From NCBI GenBank assembly GCA_022747635.1, contig JAKTNV010000001.1, positions 38,159,351-38,223,350 of the forward strand: a DNA stretch of 64,000 bases, given 5' to 3'. This DNA comes from Hetaerina americana (lineage: Eukaryota > Arthropoda > Insecta > Odonata > Calopterygidae). The stretch's first letter is position 1, and each line of letters opens with the position of its first letter. This document shows positions 48,150 through 64,000 of this stretch, one piece after another. Under the pieces are notes generated by a model. It ran no database searches, was not told the DNA's origin, and saw only the letters and a list, made by a program, of their open reading frames with translations. The translations under genes and the position numbers were made by a program.

Positions 48150-48434
48150 TGATAGTAGATTTAGGGGAGGCAACCGATGGCTGATGTCATTTGCGCCATA
48201 AGGGATGGATGGGATAGGAGGAAGGGCGCAGAGAAATCCGGCGTCGGCATTAGACTGCTCTTCAAGAAAGACGGCGAGGGGTCTCATCCGACGGACTCCA
48301 CAAAGTTCTTTCCACAAAGCACGAGTAGGTATCGGGATACCACTGAAAAAAATCTGCCGTACGTACAAAACGAACCCGTGACCTCTGTGTGGGAAGCCAG
48401 TACGCTAGCCTCCGCACCAACCGGATCTCCCCCA
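48150..48434 (-). mobile_element. tRNA-derived SINE, family A, copy 2 (diverged)
   Basis: Shares with the 29 kb and 61 kb copies the blocks TTAGGGGAGGC, TCATTTGCGCCATA, CCGGCGTCGGCATTAG, CATCCGACGGAC and GGGAAGCCAGTACG in the same order. It has many substitutions and lacks about 25 bases in the middle. Its B-box region is heavily altered. A 9-base direct repeat TCTTTTGAG flanks it at 48141-48149 and 48435-48443, a target-site duplication. The 109-residue frame across it is not a gene. Confidence 0.88.
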
Positions 48435-48443
48435 TCTTTTGAG

Positions 48444-49089
48444 CTATGCGATCAAGTCAATTACTTTCCTTCACCGAATGGCAACCTTACTCAAAGGGAG
48501 GTCTGAGGGGTGACATTTAGTTGAATCCTCTGGGGCGACAAACGTTGCCAGAGGCTAGCAGGAAATTAACCCGATGAAAAAATCTCTAAATTTATAAACT
48601 ATCACTTTCTTGTGACAGAAATTTCTCATGAAGAATTGAATAAGCACCGCATGCAATTAAGACCACTTCTAAAAATTAAATGCAACATGCTAAGCAGTTG
48701 AAGCGCTCCAAAATAATGAAGAATAAACCAAATGAGCAGGAGACGATGAGAGTCGTGGCAATTTCGCATAAAGAACCAAAGGAAGGAGATACAGGAAACA
48801 TTAAGGAAAGCCGTAATCTTTCACGTTGTACCATCTTTTGAGCGAAAAAGTTGCGCCTGAGGTAGGGAGGGTGGGAACCGGGCAAGAACGATAAAGAAAC
48901 CGTAACGAAAGAATAAAAAAGCGTGAAGTGTGCATTAGTCAAGTGTTGAATGGACGTGTGTGCCATCCTATTTGGCGATACCTACATCGGGATCATGGTT
49001 CTCCGTCATGCTACATCTTCGAAAGCCCTGCACAACATGCGAACATTATTGTTGCATGTGGATGGTGAAAAAAGCGGAGGACGAGACAT
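48444..49089. other. Non-coding DNA
   Basis: Mixed composition, with no gene or repeat recognised. Confidence 0.5.
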
Positions 49090-49650
49090 TAAAATCCGCC
49101 CTCGCCCTCATCCATCTTTCGGGTTCGCTTCATCCCGTGGGCGTAGATGCGTGTGTCGGGGAGGCTGGGCGGGATGGGGGCGGAGGAGAAAAGCAGGAAG
49201 AAGATGCAAGGTGATTGGGAAAGGAAAAATAAGAGGGCGGAGGAGGAACGGGGGGCGAAGGGGAGGGGTGCGGGGGGGGGGTGAGAGGGCCGCTCGAATG
49301 ACAATTCTCGGACCGAGAGCCAGTGACGCACGAGCGTCGCTCCGGTCACCAAAGAAGGTCCGCTTTCGAGGAAGCCGAACGGGAAAAGAAGAGAACGGAG
49401 GAGGGAAACAGACGAGTGAGGACTTGCGCAAGGGAGGGAGGGGTCGTCGGGGGCGTGCGGACATATGGACCCCCACATGTCGCGAAAAGGGGCCAATTAC
49501 GGGGATGCCGCGACGGTGAGGTCGCGGCCGACCCCGTCCTCGTCTCGAGTGCGACGGAAGCCCGCATTTACCCGGGGTCCGATCGCCGTGAGAATGAGGG
49601 GCGCGGCAAAAAACGCCGCGTTTCTGCAATTTATTCCCGAGGGAAACGGG
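49090..49650. other. CpG-rich, G-rich block
   Basis: One of the densest CG-dinucleotide stretches of the window, with G runs near 49265-49280. Frames of up to 189 residues on plus (48950-49519) and 173 on minus (49108-49629) overlap fully and consist of composition-driven Arg/Gly or Pro/Ser residues. A CpG-island-like regulatory element or first exon is possible, but no start, splice pair or family match supports a gene. Confidence 0.5.
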
Positions 49651-52287
49651 AGGGGAAGCTAATTAAAATTTAAAGTTCCGCCAGCGCGGGATAAAGGGGA
49701 GCAAAAATGTACATTTGCACAGGAGAACAAGGGAGGGCTGATTTATTCTTCTGTCCGTCAGCAGCTATCCGCATAAAACCTTATTAGGTGCATAGTGCCT
49801 TTGGAGACGAAACATTTTGTTTTCGCAAGAGGCTAGATCAATAGGTCAGAATATTTAGTTGCCTAGCAAACTTTAACAACATGTAATATGGATTTCAAGA
49901 AACCTTTTTGCGAATTACACGAGATTTTTTGTAAGTATTAAATGGTTCTGCCTTTGATTACCTTGCTAAGATGATAAATGGTTGTTATGGAAATAGTTAA
50001 TGACATTGCGAGAAATTAGTCCAAGTCTATTAACGAAAGGAATGACTTTGTATAAGAAACTTTAATCCCAATTACAATATAGGATAGACTAAAAACAGAA
50101 GATAAACAGTTACAACTCATACTACGGTATTTCAGCATACAGGAGAAAATGTACCGGTTGGAAAGCACTTTCCCCGAGACTTTAGAAAGTATATTGTCAA
50201 ATGCGGGTCCTGGCCCTACCCACTTGGGTACCTTTTATATCAACAGCAGCTCGGTGAGCTCATAGCGGTAATCCATACTTGCTAAGAGAGCTTCCGCTAA
50301 GATTCTCCATCCTTTTTGTTTTTGCAAACAAAATAATTAACACGGGGATAATATTCGTTAATTACCATTTACACTCATCATTAAGAACGATCAATCGGTA
50401 TTTTCTGCCAAAATACCTAGCGCAAAATTCTTTCTGTCTCCATAGATTAATTATTGGGCTTTATAAAGGTGTTTTTGTTTTGAGAAAGCGTCGGGAAGTC
50501 CGTGAATTCTCCTTAAGATCCGATTTAGGTTTCCCCTGCCGTCACTCATGGCACATCCACCCCTTAAAGAGCAAATCAAACACGCGACCTTTTAGTTAGG
50601 AGGCGATATTCATTTAAATTAGGCAACATGCTTAATATATGTGGGCTATTTTCTGGGAATCGGTTTGGTACCATTGAATACGTATATGCATTTTGTGCTT
50701 ATATCTGCAGATTTGATGCTCGATTAAACTCCCCATTTTATTTATCCGTTAGTAATAAGAGACAGGACTACTTTTAGGAGAGAATAGGCAGGAGATTTCC
50801 TGAAGGCCGAAGACGGGTATTTCAGTTAGCATTCTTAGGAGAATGTCTGTGGTCATAGTCACAAGACTAGTAAATACCACCTCGCCTCCTCGCCTAAATC
50901 ACCTCGATGATAACTCAGTGTCTTTCCTCCTCTAGGATACGTTTCTAGTAGACCCACTGATGCGTAATCCACACGACCTTTGAGGCATTATTCCTTTAAC
51001 TTTCAGCATTGATCGTTAAAATCTTGGGGATTACAATGGAATGCTTTTTTAATCCAGCAATAGAAAATTTGATATGATAATTAATGGAAAGGGGTCAGCT
51101 ATACGTGAAAGTGTATTTTGTCGTGCGGATGAGCAGGGTTAGGAGGGAGTTAGAGGGTCAGGGGGTTAAGGCTGCGTCTAGATTTTGCGTCAACCGATGG
51201 TGGCGGGGAGGAGAAGTGGACCGGAATGGAAGCGGCCGTGCTTCGAGGGACAGCGTGGGTGGAGTTAGAGGAAGTAAGAAGGGGAAAAGGTGAGCGAAGT
51301 AGACCAAATGGGATAGAGCTTGAATTAGGAAGCAGAGGAAAGCGGTGGGAGATACAGAAGAGACTTCGGCATTCTAAGGGAATGATATTGATTCTCAACT
51401 GACTGGAATGGACTTGGCGGTTGATAGGACTGTCAGCTAGCAACTCGAATAGGAGATAAAACCCTTCATCACTCACCGCGACGTTTTGCAGGATTTTCAT
51501 AAATAAAGATAAAATAGGAGGAGCTGTAATTATATTATTTATCAGAGACGATCTTAACGCAATTACGTCATCATGACTGACTGAATTACGCGTGATTGCT
51601 GGAGTGGCGGGACAGACATATGTTAGTCAAATTTCGAGGGACCTGAATCGATCAAATTCAGCAAAAATATGAAAAAAAGAAGTCCAGAAAATATATCAAC
51701 CCTGGGCAGAATTAAATGTTACAATTTAGCTACCAAAAATTTGATACACTATTACATCATACGAAAAACATTACCTTGAAGTGTTTTGCAGCTAAAATGC
51801 GTTGGTAGGGAGAATTTAGAATTAAAAATACAGAATCATCTTGTGCTTGAATTTTAAAATTTATCATTTTGTTCCTTCAAACCGGTACTTCATGGCGGAA
51901 ATGCCAATAGCTTCCAGTATCTATTTATTTACTTAATTCAGTAAAGATAAATAATTGAGGTTATATACATCCTGTGTTATTTCAATTATTTTGGGTCAAA
52001 TAACACTTTATACATATGTGCAAGGAGAGCAACTCGCAGTACAATAGTAATAGGAAACATTCTACCTAAAGGAACTATTTTGCCGTTGAACAGTATATTT
52101 GGCTCCGTTCAGTGATAAAGCTTTACATTTTTTGGATTCCTTTTACAAAAAAACGAATGCATTTTATTTGATAAATATAGGATGAAGATTTGCCAATTAA
52201 ATTTGTGCACAATATTTAATATCGGGTTAAAAATTAGACCCAGGAGTAGGGATCACAAGTTTTCATTGCACATTGTCCATATCTGCA

Positions 52288-52290
<3 letters not shown>
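49651..52290. other. AT-rich non-coding DNA
   Basis: No recognisable gene. A small purine-rich patch lies at about 51060-51310. The 106-residue frame at 50279-50599 matches no family I know. Confidence 0.5.
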
Positions 52291-56596
<4,306 letters not shown>

Positions 56597-56790
56597 GCCG
56601 GGATCAGTGACGCCGGGTGCCCTACTCGATAATTCAGAGGTTTCAGGTTCAATTCCCGCATGGGTGCATTTCCTTTGACTCGGGTGTTCGTGATTGCCCT
56701 TGTTTGAAAAACAATTAACATTCCATGTGAAGGTAAACTTCGCCATTTCCAGATTAGTGGTAAATAAATGGAGAGAAACATCTTTGAGCG
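56597..56790 (+). mobile_element. tRNA-derived SINE-like element
   Basis: The plus strand has a good B-box GGTTCAATTCC (56646-56656) followed by CGCATGGG. Upstream is GGATCAGTGACGCCGGG in the position expected for an A box, about 45 bases earlier. The roughly 130-base body shows no relative in this window, so limits and family are uncertain. The opposing 80-103-residue minus-strand frames are not genes. Confidence 0.4.
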
Positions 56791-59097
56791 ATGCCATTTT
56801 ATCGAGAAAGGGTACAAACAAAGCATGAGTTCATTTGAGTGATATCAGCCAATTCGAGCGGCCTCAGTGGTGGCAATGGGAAAAGTTACACATTCACAAT
56901 ACGGAAAGGGAGCTAGTGGGTATAACTTCAATCTATTCCATTAATCCTAAAATAAAAAATTCTGAATCAGTTACTAGTATTCCCAATACCTCAAAACACT
57001 TCGGAGTTTCCAAGAAAAATCCATTAGGTTGAAAATTTTATCAAAAGAAAAAAAAATGACATTTTTCGGAGAATATCCATTTATTTATGACCCGATGCAT
57101 TTATGTACCCTATTCAAACCACATAAACCAGTAATAATGAATGATTTCTCAACTATTTCTCTAAGATTCAGGTTGCGATCCTTATAAACAGGAGAGATTA
57201 CCATAAAAAACCAAAAGAAAAATCATCTACCCTACCAGTAAAAGGAATTAAAAATAAAAGCTATTTTGACTGAAAAACGTTTTCAAGAGTATAGGATTTG
57301 AATCTTAAAAATAATTATCAGTGAAGCAAAAAGAATGCTACAAAAACGGTACAAGCCAAGTAAAGAATAGTTCGGGGAGGTATATAAAGGTACATGAAAA
57401 TATTTGTGTACCTTTTAGAGATTCTTAAATATATTTATATAAAGTCTAAATACTACGAGTCTATATACATACAGTCTTAATGTGACTAATTCTCCATCTT
57501 GATATAAAAATACTGGAAGATTTACATCTTAAAGAAGTGCAAGATATTTTCTATTTTGAGGCAAAGGATCATTTGCAAAAAAAGAGTTAAAAAGGCAAAT
57601 TAAACGAAATAAAAAGGCCAAAAATCAGAACGCAAAAGCTTTCAACTAAAAAGAAACTTCATCCAACCAAGCTGGGTGGAATAGGACACGGATGGTGACA
57701 GCGGCAGCGAAAGAGAATGACAAGTAATTTGACCTTTTTCCTACAGTTGAATGATGAAAATCACATGATCGGATGGAGTAAACTATTAGGTTATACTACG
57801 AAAGGAGGGAAAGGCTCTGAGGAGGAAATGAAAAGAAGACTACACTTATCGCGAAGATCGGAGAGCTGGCTGAAGATACGTAGATGTGGAAGGAGGAGTG
57901 ACCGGGAATATTTTATAATGATGATTTTTTAGAAACATAAATTTTTTTCGATTTTTTAAACTTATTTTTTTTGAACGCATTTACTTTTATTTTTGGAATA
58001 GAATGCTATAGAAATCGTGCATCAAGATTACCATTACCTACATTTCTAGGAAATGGTAGGCATCTAGGCTGTTAAACGACAATACCCTTGTCTCTTAGAC
58101 CTTATGGACAAACTATTTAGACGTTTTCTCCTAGAGATTTGCCTAACTCGTGGCAAATAATACTACAGGATTTTCAAAATTACAATGCAATAATTCTAAA
58201 ACACAATTGCGAAGAGATCGACTTATCGGTTCTAATCGAACTCTAAAATTCTAGAATTTCTCACCATACACTACTAGTAACGTGCGTTGGAATGCTGATG
58301 TTTCACAGATCCACACACGTCTATTGCAAATGTTAAGTGACAGGTTTATCCTTCGTTTACAGGATAACAGAATAAAACTTCAAGTATCGAATTTTAACAC
58401 AGTTATCAAACTAGATGTTACAGTGGTGTATGTAAAAAATAGAATGCAAATATTACGATAAAAAATCGACAACGAAATGAAAAAAATGGCACCATCAATA
58501 ATCAAAACAAGAATGGTGCGAAGAAGTGCTCTTTCATGTTTACCTATCTTTCTAACGACATTTTGTCCCTCGATGGCATGTGTCTGAGCACCATTTTGGT
58601 GCATGACCTTAAAAAGGCGAGCAGGGTGCTACGTGGGTCTATTCCACGAGAGTATTTACGAAAAACAGTCGAAGAGGCTGTTAGGACTAGAAGGTTCTGC
58701 CATGGTTTGATGACAAAATAGCTAACTGGATGGCAATATACTGATTAATAAAAGCGAGGCACACAAAAGATAACAAGAGTTATCTTCAAGCCATGATACC
58801 TTACTTCCAAAGAGTTTTCTTCAAATGTCGGACTGGTTTACGAACATTTTTCATAGCTAAATATGCAATAGCGAAACTAGCGATCCTACTGGCGGCATGA
58901 AAACACATCAATTTACTCCAAAGGTTATCAGGGTTGTGGGAAACCACGGAGGAGAGCGATCCTTTGGTGACGAAATTTGAAACCGCACGAAAGGAATGAC
59001 CCGAGCCCGTGAAGATGGCCCTACTCGAGAGAAATAAAACATGGTTGACCCTTTTAAATGATCCACTGTTATTCCCGAGAAATAATTTAACAAGTTT
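56791..59097. other. AT-rich non-coding DNA
   Basis: No recognisable gene or repeat. Frames of 61-74 residues (for example 57717-57932 and 58536-58721) match nothing I know. Confidence 0.5.
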
Positions 59098-59121
59098 ACA
59101 CACACACACACATGTTTATAC

Positions 59122-59200
<79 letters not shown>

Positions 59201-59220
59201 CTGTATGACTGTATGACTGG
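59098..59220. repeat. (CA)n, (TA)n and 9-bp GACTGTAT-type repeats
   Basis: A short CA run (59098-59112) is followed by about 75 bases of pure TA (59124-59198). Then come two and a half copies of a unit reading GACTGTAT (59199-59220). Confidence 0.96.
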
Positions 59221-61103
59221 TGACATAAAAGACCGGAAGGGATGCGGCGAGAGTTGGTTGGGTGGGAAGTGGTTGAGGTGGTGGTGTGTATGGTAAATTT
59301 AGTGGGATGGAAGGTGAGATACGGATGGTGGGCGGTCGGGAGACCTTGGGTAGGCGGGCGGGGAGTGTGGGCCGAGGGGAGGGCGGGGTAGAAAGCGATG
59401 GGATGCTCGAGAGCAGGGAAGGGCGGACGGGTTGAATAGGGTGCGGATGGTTTATATTGCACAAGCGCGGGGGAAGACGTGGGGCACTCAGTGGCCCTCG
59501 ACTTTCCAAGGGACGGGGAGGAGGTAGCCGCAGGGAGGGGCAAGGGCGGGAAGCGGGTGGGAACGAGGGGGTTGGAAAAAAAGAGAGATGCAGAAGCAAG
59601 TCACTCGAGAGGGTGAATTCTCCCCTCTGCTCCTTCACTTCGAGAAGAACCGGTAAGGGAGAGAGAGCGAGAGAGAGAAGGAAAAGTGACGTGTCTGGAG
59701 AGGGAAGGGGGAAATGAAGAGGTGCGGTACCAGATGGAGGAATGGAGAAGACGGGAAAAGGGGAAAAGGAGAAAAATAATGGGCTCTGTTGTAATTGGGG
59801 CAGACATTTAAGCTGCATCCCGCGAAACAGGCGGTAGGAGTGACAGACGAGATTAAAATATGCGATAATAGCCCAAATTTTCATTTGCTTTTCGCCTCTT
59901 GTTCATGTATCGTACCTGCCCCATAGGAATGTGGAGCAGGACTTGAAAGAGTTTATCACGCCTAAGCAAACGCCACTGGCTCTTTAAATATCTATTCACA
60001 AAATATGGATGGCATTTAGGTGTTAAATAGTCTAAACAGTCTATATTTATGAAACGTTTCTTGTGTTACCTACCGCATTAACTATATGATACGCATGTTT
60101 ACACAACCTTAATGAATTATTAGGCATTATTTATTATCGATTCCTGCTACATATAACTATGGCGTTATTATAACCAAATCAAGGATTCGACATTAAGCCA
60201 TTTGAGAAGAGCATTTTGAAAGTAAAAAAACATTGTTTTAGACATCACGTAATTTGGGGGAGGAATCGGAACGGAAATCGAAGCATTTGAAAGCGTTTGT
60301 ATTAACTTACATTCAAGTGCCATACCATAGTGAATGTATATTTTGCGGTTGCGATGAACAAATAAAAGAGTTAGGCTTAGTTTATTTCCTAAAAGAACTG
60401 CGACATTCACACGAGAATAGAGACTCAGGTGAGATTGCGAAAGATTTGTAACACAGAGATTTAGACGTAAATAACAGAGGAAGTGTGTGAATACAAAGAG
60501 GGGATTTGGCGGGCGGGAATCGCACGATCGGGTAAGGGCGGGCCGGAGGAACGGGGACTCGAAAGACTCGGAAGAGTGAAGGATGTGGCGTAGGGTGAGA
60601 GGGAGAGAAAGAGAGGATGTGGTCCTTGTGTGGGAGGTGCTTGATTGGGGGACAAGGCTTGGAGTCGAGGGTCTTGTTCCCATGGTGACCGCACGCCTTC
60701 CGTAAAAGGAACCCCTTCCCCCATGCCCAACACCGCTTAGTGCCAACACCACGCTCCTATATACAGGCTGGAGCGCAGCAAAGGCTCAATATTTCCGTCA
60801 GGAGGCTCAAGATGTAGGGGCTGAGGGCAACTTTCTCCGCCGCATTTCTTTTTCTTTCGCTCGCTCCATGGACTTGCACTCACGGACCCTGTTATTGACC
60901 AGACCCCAGGCACCCATTTAAAGAGATAGTCCTTTCATTTCATTTAATCTCGAAACTTGCAATATTCTTTCCTTCATTTTATAAATAGGTTCTGCAACTG
61001 AGAATAAGTACTATATTCTCCGCAAATGGAATAATTAAATCAAGGGTCTATCAGTGATTTTTATGATTTCCCTTGGGAGAAAAACTTCTGAGGGCTCATT
61101 TTT
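59221..61103. other. Non-coding DNA with GC-rich purine patches
   Basis: Purine-rich on plus at about 59225-59790 and again at about 60475-60720. The 253-residue minus-strand frame (59123-59884) begins or ends in the TA array and is Pro/Ser-rich, so I treat it as an artefact. No gene recognised. Confidence 0.5.
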
Positions 61104-61117
61104 TTAATCCCAACGTA

Positions 61118-61428
61118 GTAGTAGTTGTAGTTTTTAGGGGAGGCGACCGACAGCTAAGGTCATTTGCGCCATAGGGGATGGACAGGAAAGAATGAAGGGT
61201 GGAGAGAAACCCGGCGTCGGCATTAGCCTACTCTTTACGAAAGGCGCCAAGGGGTCCGCATCTTAACGTCCCATCCGACGGACGCCGTACTCACTCAAAG
61301 TGCCCTCCACAAAGCACCTCAAGTAGGGATCGAGATACCTCTGAAAAATATTCAACACCGCCGGGATTTGAACCCGCGCCCTCAGGGTGGGAAGCCAGTA
61401 CGTTAGCCCCCGCACCATCTCGATCCCC
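61118..61428 (-). mobile_element. tRNA-derived SINE, family A, copy 3 (best preserved)
   Basis: On the minus strand it starts at 61428 with GGGGATCGAGATGGTGCGGG, a tRNA-like head with an A-box-like TGGTGCGGGGGCTAACG. An intact B-box GGTTCAAATCC lies at the complement of 61365-61375, flanked by pairing CCCGG/CGGG arms. The body carries AACGTCCCATCCGACGGACG. The element ends in a CTA trinucleotide tail at 61118-61130. It is flanked by a perfect 14-base duplication TTAATCCCAACGTA (61104-61117 and 61429-61442), the mark of LINE-mediated target-primed insertion. RNA polymerase III transcription is inferred from the boxes. The 77-residue frame inside is not a gene. Confidence 0.95.
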
Positions 61429-61442
61429 TTAATCCCAACGTA

Positions 61443-64000
61443 TCCGTAGGTGAAGTCATTATTAGCAATTTTCTCCGGCTCCTGTTGCTATTGAACTCTG
61501 TAAATAACTTGCACCTCTGAAGTTAAATGCCAAATTACATTGCGAAGAAATACCGCTGAACGAAATTTCAGGGAACCAAGCTTGATAGAAGAAAAATGTT
61601 TTAAATCTTTTTATGGTACTTTCGTTCTTTCACAAAAATCTCATTGCCTCAGAAAAGGTTTCACCTGAAATAACTACTTCTGCTTTATTTTATAAGTGAA
61701 TACTGTATGGAACATTAAATATTGCAAAATAAAAAGATTTGCCAAGAAAATGGCGGAAACTACAAGTCGGAGGATAAAATACTATCGATAAATATGTTCG
61801 TTGGCAGGGTTCGACATATTACTCTGTCAATCTCCTCAAGGCCGAGCGGCAAGTTACACTCGACAGTCAACAGCAAAATATTGGTCATCACTTCATAATA
61901 CTTTCAGAGTACGCAGGAGGAGGAGGCCGGGAAGAGATGATGAGGCAAGGGCGACATAATGTGAATGTTTTTACAAGCTACGGACGATGCCGCACATCAG
62001 ACGCGTCGAGGTCAGGCAAACCGCTGATTTGGTAGGTACCAGGCGGAGAAAAAAAGTGGCTTCACATGACATCAATACCAACAGAATTGTTTAAATAATT
62101 TATTTTCCGAATATGGGAGGTCTCACGAGTCCCTATTACGAGAGTGACGCCGAATATCAACATAAGTCGAAGGCGGGGGGAGTCAGATAATTGAGTAGGT
62201 ACAAGCTTTTCTCCAGCTCCCTTTGTTAAGAAAACTCTTCTTGAAATAAAACGAACGGCGGGAGTTTTTGCATGCAACGTAAAACGAGGAAGGGACAGGG
62301 ACGGTTGACCGATGGCGAATTGATCCAGAGACGGATCTATTCTTCAGGTTCCATTGCTTTTATGTACGGTAAAAAATGCCAGGCATTCCAATTCGCCAGA
62401 GGATAAACTCAAATGGGTAACTGGATAAAAAATGAACGGGTAAGGATTCTCGAGATACTGCAATGATCCAAAAACGAATAATTCGTCAGAAATGTTCACC
62501 ATGCATCGTGCTCAGCATAGACTCAAGACATCATTAGTCAGTCACAGGTCGAATAAAGCAAATAAATATGCAACGCGTGACTTTTGCGCAGATAATACCA
62601 AGCACAATGAGTGGCGATGGCAATGTTACTCCCCATCCCTTTTCATTTTTAAATATATTTATAGCGGTAGTTTCTAGGTTACGGTTGGTTTTTTATGTAC
62701 TGCACAGTATTATACTCTTTAAGCCCTCCCTGACAGAACAGAAAATATACTTAAACCTCATACTTCATATTACAATTACTCATTAGTATAACTTAATAAT
62801 TCAATAGCCACTTTTATCATAATTATAATATCTCATGTATAGTTTCCTGCGGAAAGGATTTTAATGGAAGCTGTGAAATTATTCATGAACAACTAGGACA
62901 GGTGGACAACAGATCAAATTCGTCTTATCTTAGTGAAATATTATACATATGTATAATTATATATAAATATATATGATATTCTTACATATACAAATAATAT
63001 TCATAATTGATGTTATACATCCAAAATTAGAGTATGAGAGGGTCTCAGAAATTTTCTCATATGATTGAAGATTGTGCTAAAGACTGAATAAAGTCAAAGT
63101 GATGTACAGGTTATATTCTATTATAACTATCATACTTAGAACATATTATAGAGTAATAACAGGACCTATATCCAGAATTGATTACTGGGAAAATCATATG
63201 CTTAAAATTTCATATTGTTTAGAATTGTCATGCAGCCTACTTCTAACTGCCCTTTGGCCGGGTAAAGCTATGATTATTTAATTTATTTTCAACGCGTTGA
63301 GCAGAGAGGCTGCTCGATGTATTCACAAGCTACCAGAAATTATTTAAAAAACGAGCCAGTATTACGCCCCCAGTTGCCTATGAAATCAATTTACCTAATA
63401 TTATCTAAATTATCAGCTTGGAAACGAGTACGCCGGGGAATGAAAAAGCAAAGATTAATTTCCATATTCCCGCAATAGAAACCACAGATTTATAACCGCA
63501 TGTGGCCCGGCGCGTTACAAGGCGTCGACATCAATTTATTATAATCTAGTCCACGCCCACTGTGGACTCGCGGCAGGTTGGCAGGGAAAGGGGAAATTTC
63601 AGAACACCGACAGAGGAACCTTTGTGAAAGTTCCGAGTTTCTTTTCGACATAGGAATAACGCCCACGGGGGCGACTGCAGGCGGGATAATCAACTCTTTA
63701 ATCGAATTACTCACGCTTCAGCGTCCTCGTTGCATTGGAGAAATTCTCGGTTGACACACGTTCGCGGAATTTATGTTACTTTCGTTTAGCAGAGGAGGGT
63801 GGACTTTGGCGCAGATCCGCCAAATTACTAAGATTCGACCACGGGAGCCGGCAGAGAAATTAAACGAAGACGCTTTGCTTCAATAGAATAAAATGTTGCA
63901 CGTAATAGTGAGACGACTAGATCCAGTTGACATGAAATGATCCATAAAATTAGAATGCACGCTGCAGTTGCGACACTTCCCATTTACATACGGGTTCCTG
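61443..64000. other. AT-rich non-coding DNA to the window end
   Basis: No reading frame above about 75 residues and no recognised family. A loose TA-rich stretch lies at about 62940-63000. Nothing else could be named. Confidence 0.5.

Noticed and set aside
59123..59884. 253-residue minus-strand reading frame
   Set aside because: It is Pro/Ser-rich, ends in Tyr/Ile repeats from the TA array, and is opposed by overlapping plus-strand frames; this is composition, not a gene.

Overview
This window reads as non-coding, repeat-bearing DNA from an animal genome, most likely an arthropod and plausibly an insect. Long open reading frames are absent outside transposon remnants. tRNA-derived SINEs, non-LTR retrotransposon fragments, a Helitron helicase and very long (TA)n arrays are present. 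There is no bacterial-style gene packing, ribosome-binding-site pattern or operon. The taxon is an inference from the repeat types; no host gene was found that would fix it.

Layout. 1-4.9 kb is unique non-coding DNA with a (TA)n(GT)n array near 2.1 kb and two GC-rich pyrimidine/purine patches. 4.98-5.5 kb holds the C-terminal end of a non-LTR reverse transcriptase on the minus strand, with three in-frame stops. 5.5-23.6 kb is mostly AT-rich non-coding DNA with scattered tRNA-derived elements near 5.8, 13.1, 16.9 and 18.1 kb and a strongly G/C-skewed block at 19.05-20.0 kb. 23.7-25.05 kb is a cluster of a (TA)n array, a plus-strand LINE linker fragment and a minus-strand LINE reverse transcriptase. 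29.1 kb carries the first copy of a SINE family called SINE-A here.

31.4-34.26 kb is the most informative block. It is a 5'-truncated Helitron with a nearly complete but broken PIF1-type helicase and an intact-looking 3' terminus (hairpin followed by CTAG|T), with (TA)n arrays on both sides. Next to it, a short unique core with nested inverted repeats also lies inside the TA arrays. 34.3-64 kb is again non-coding. It holds SINE copies near 44.2, 48.3, 56.6 and 61.3 kb, a cluster of CGATA motifs with a 9-bp-stem hairpin at 42.75-42.89 kb beside a CpG-rich patch, a CpG-rich block at 49.1-49.65 kb, and a perfect 88-nt CT/TA/GA palindrome at 52.38-52.47 kb.

I see no set of host genes working together and no convincing new multi-gene system. 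The best-supported results are the three SINE-A copies with target-site duplications, the Helitron with its 3' end, the SINE-B family, and several palindromic or regulatory-looking sequences worth testing. Many proline/serine/arginine-rich reading frames lie in the purine- or pyrimidine-biased patches; they overlap on opposite strands and look like composition artefacts rather than genes.
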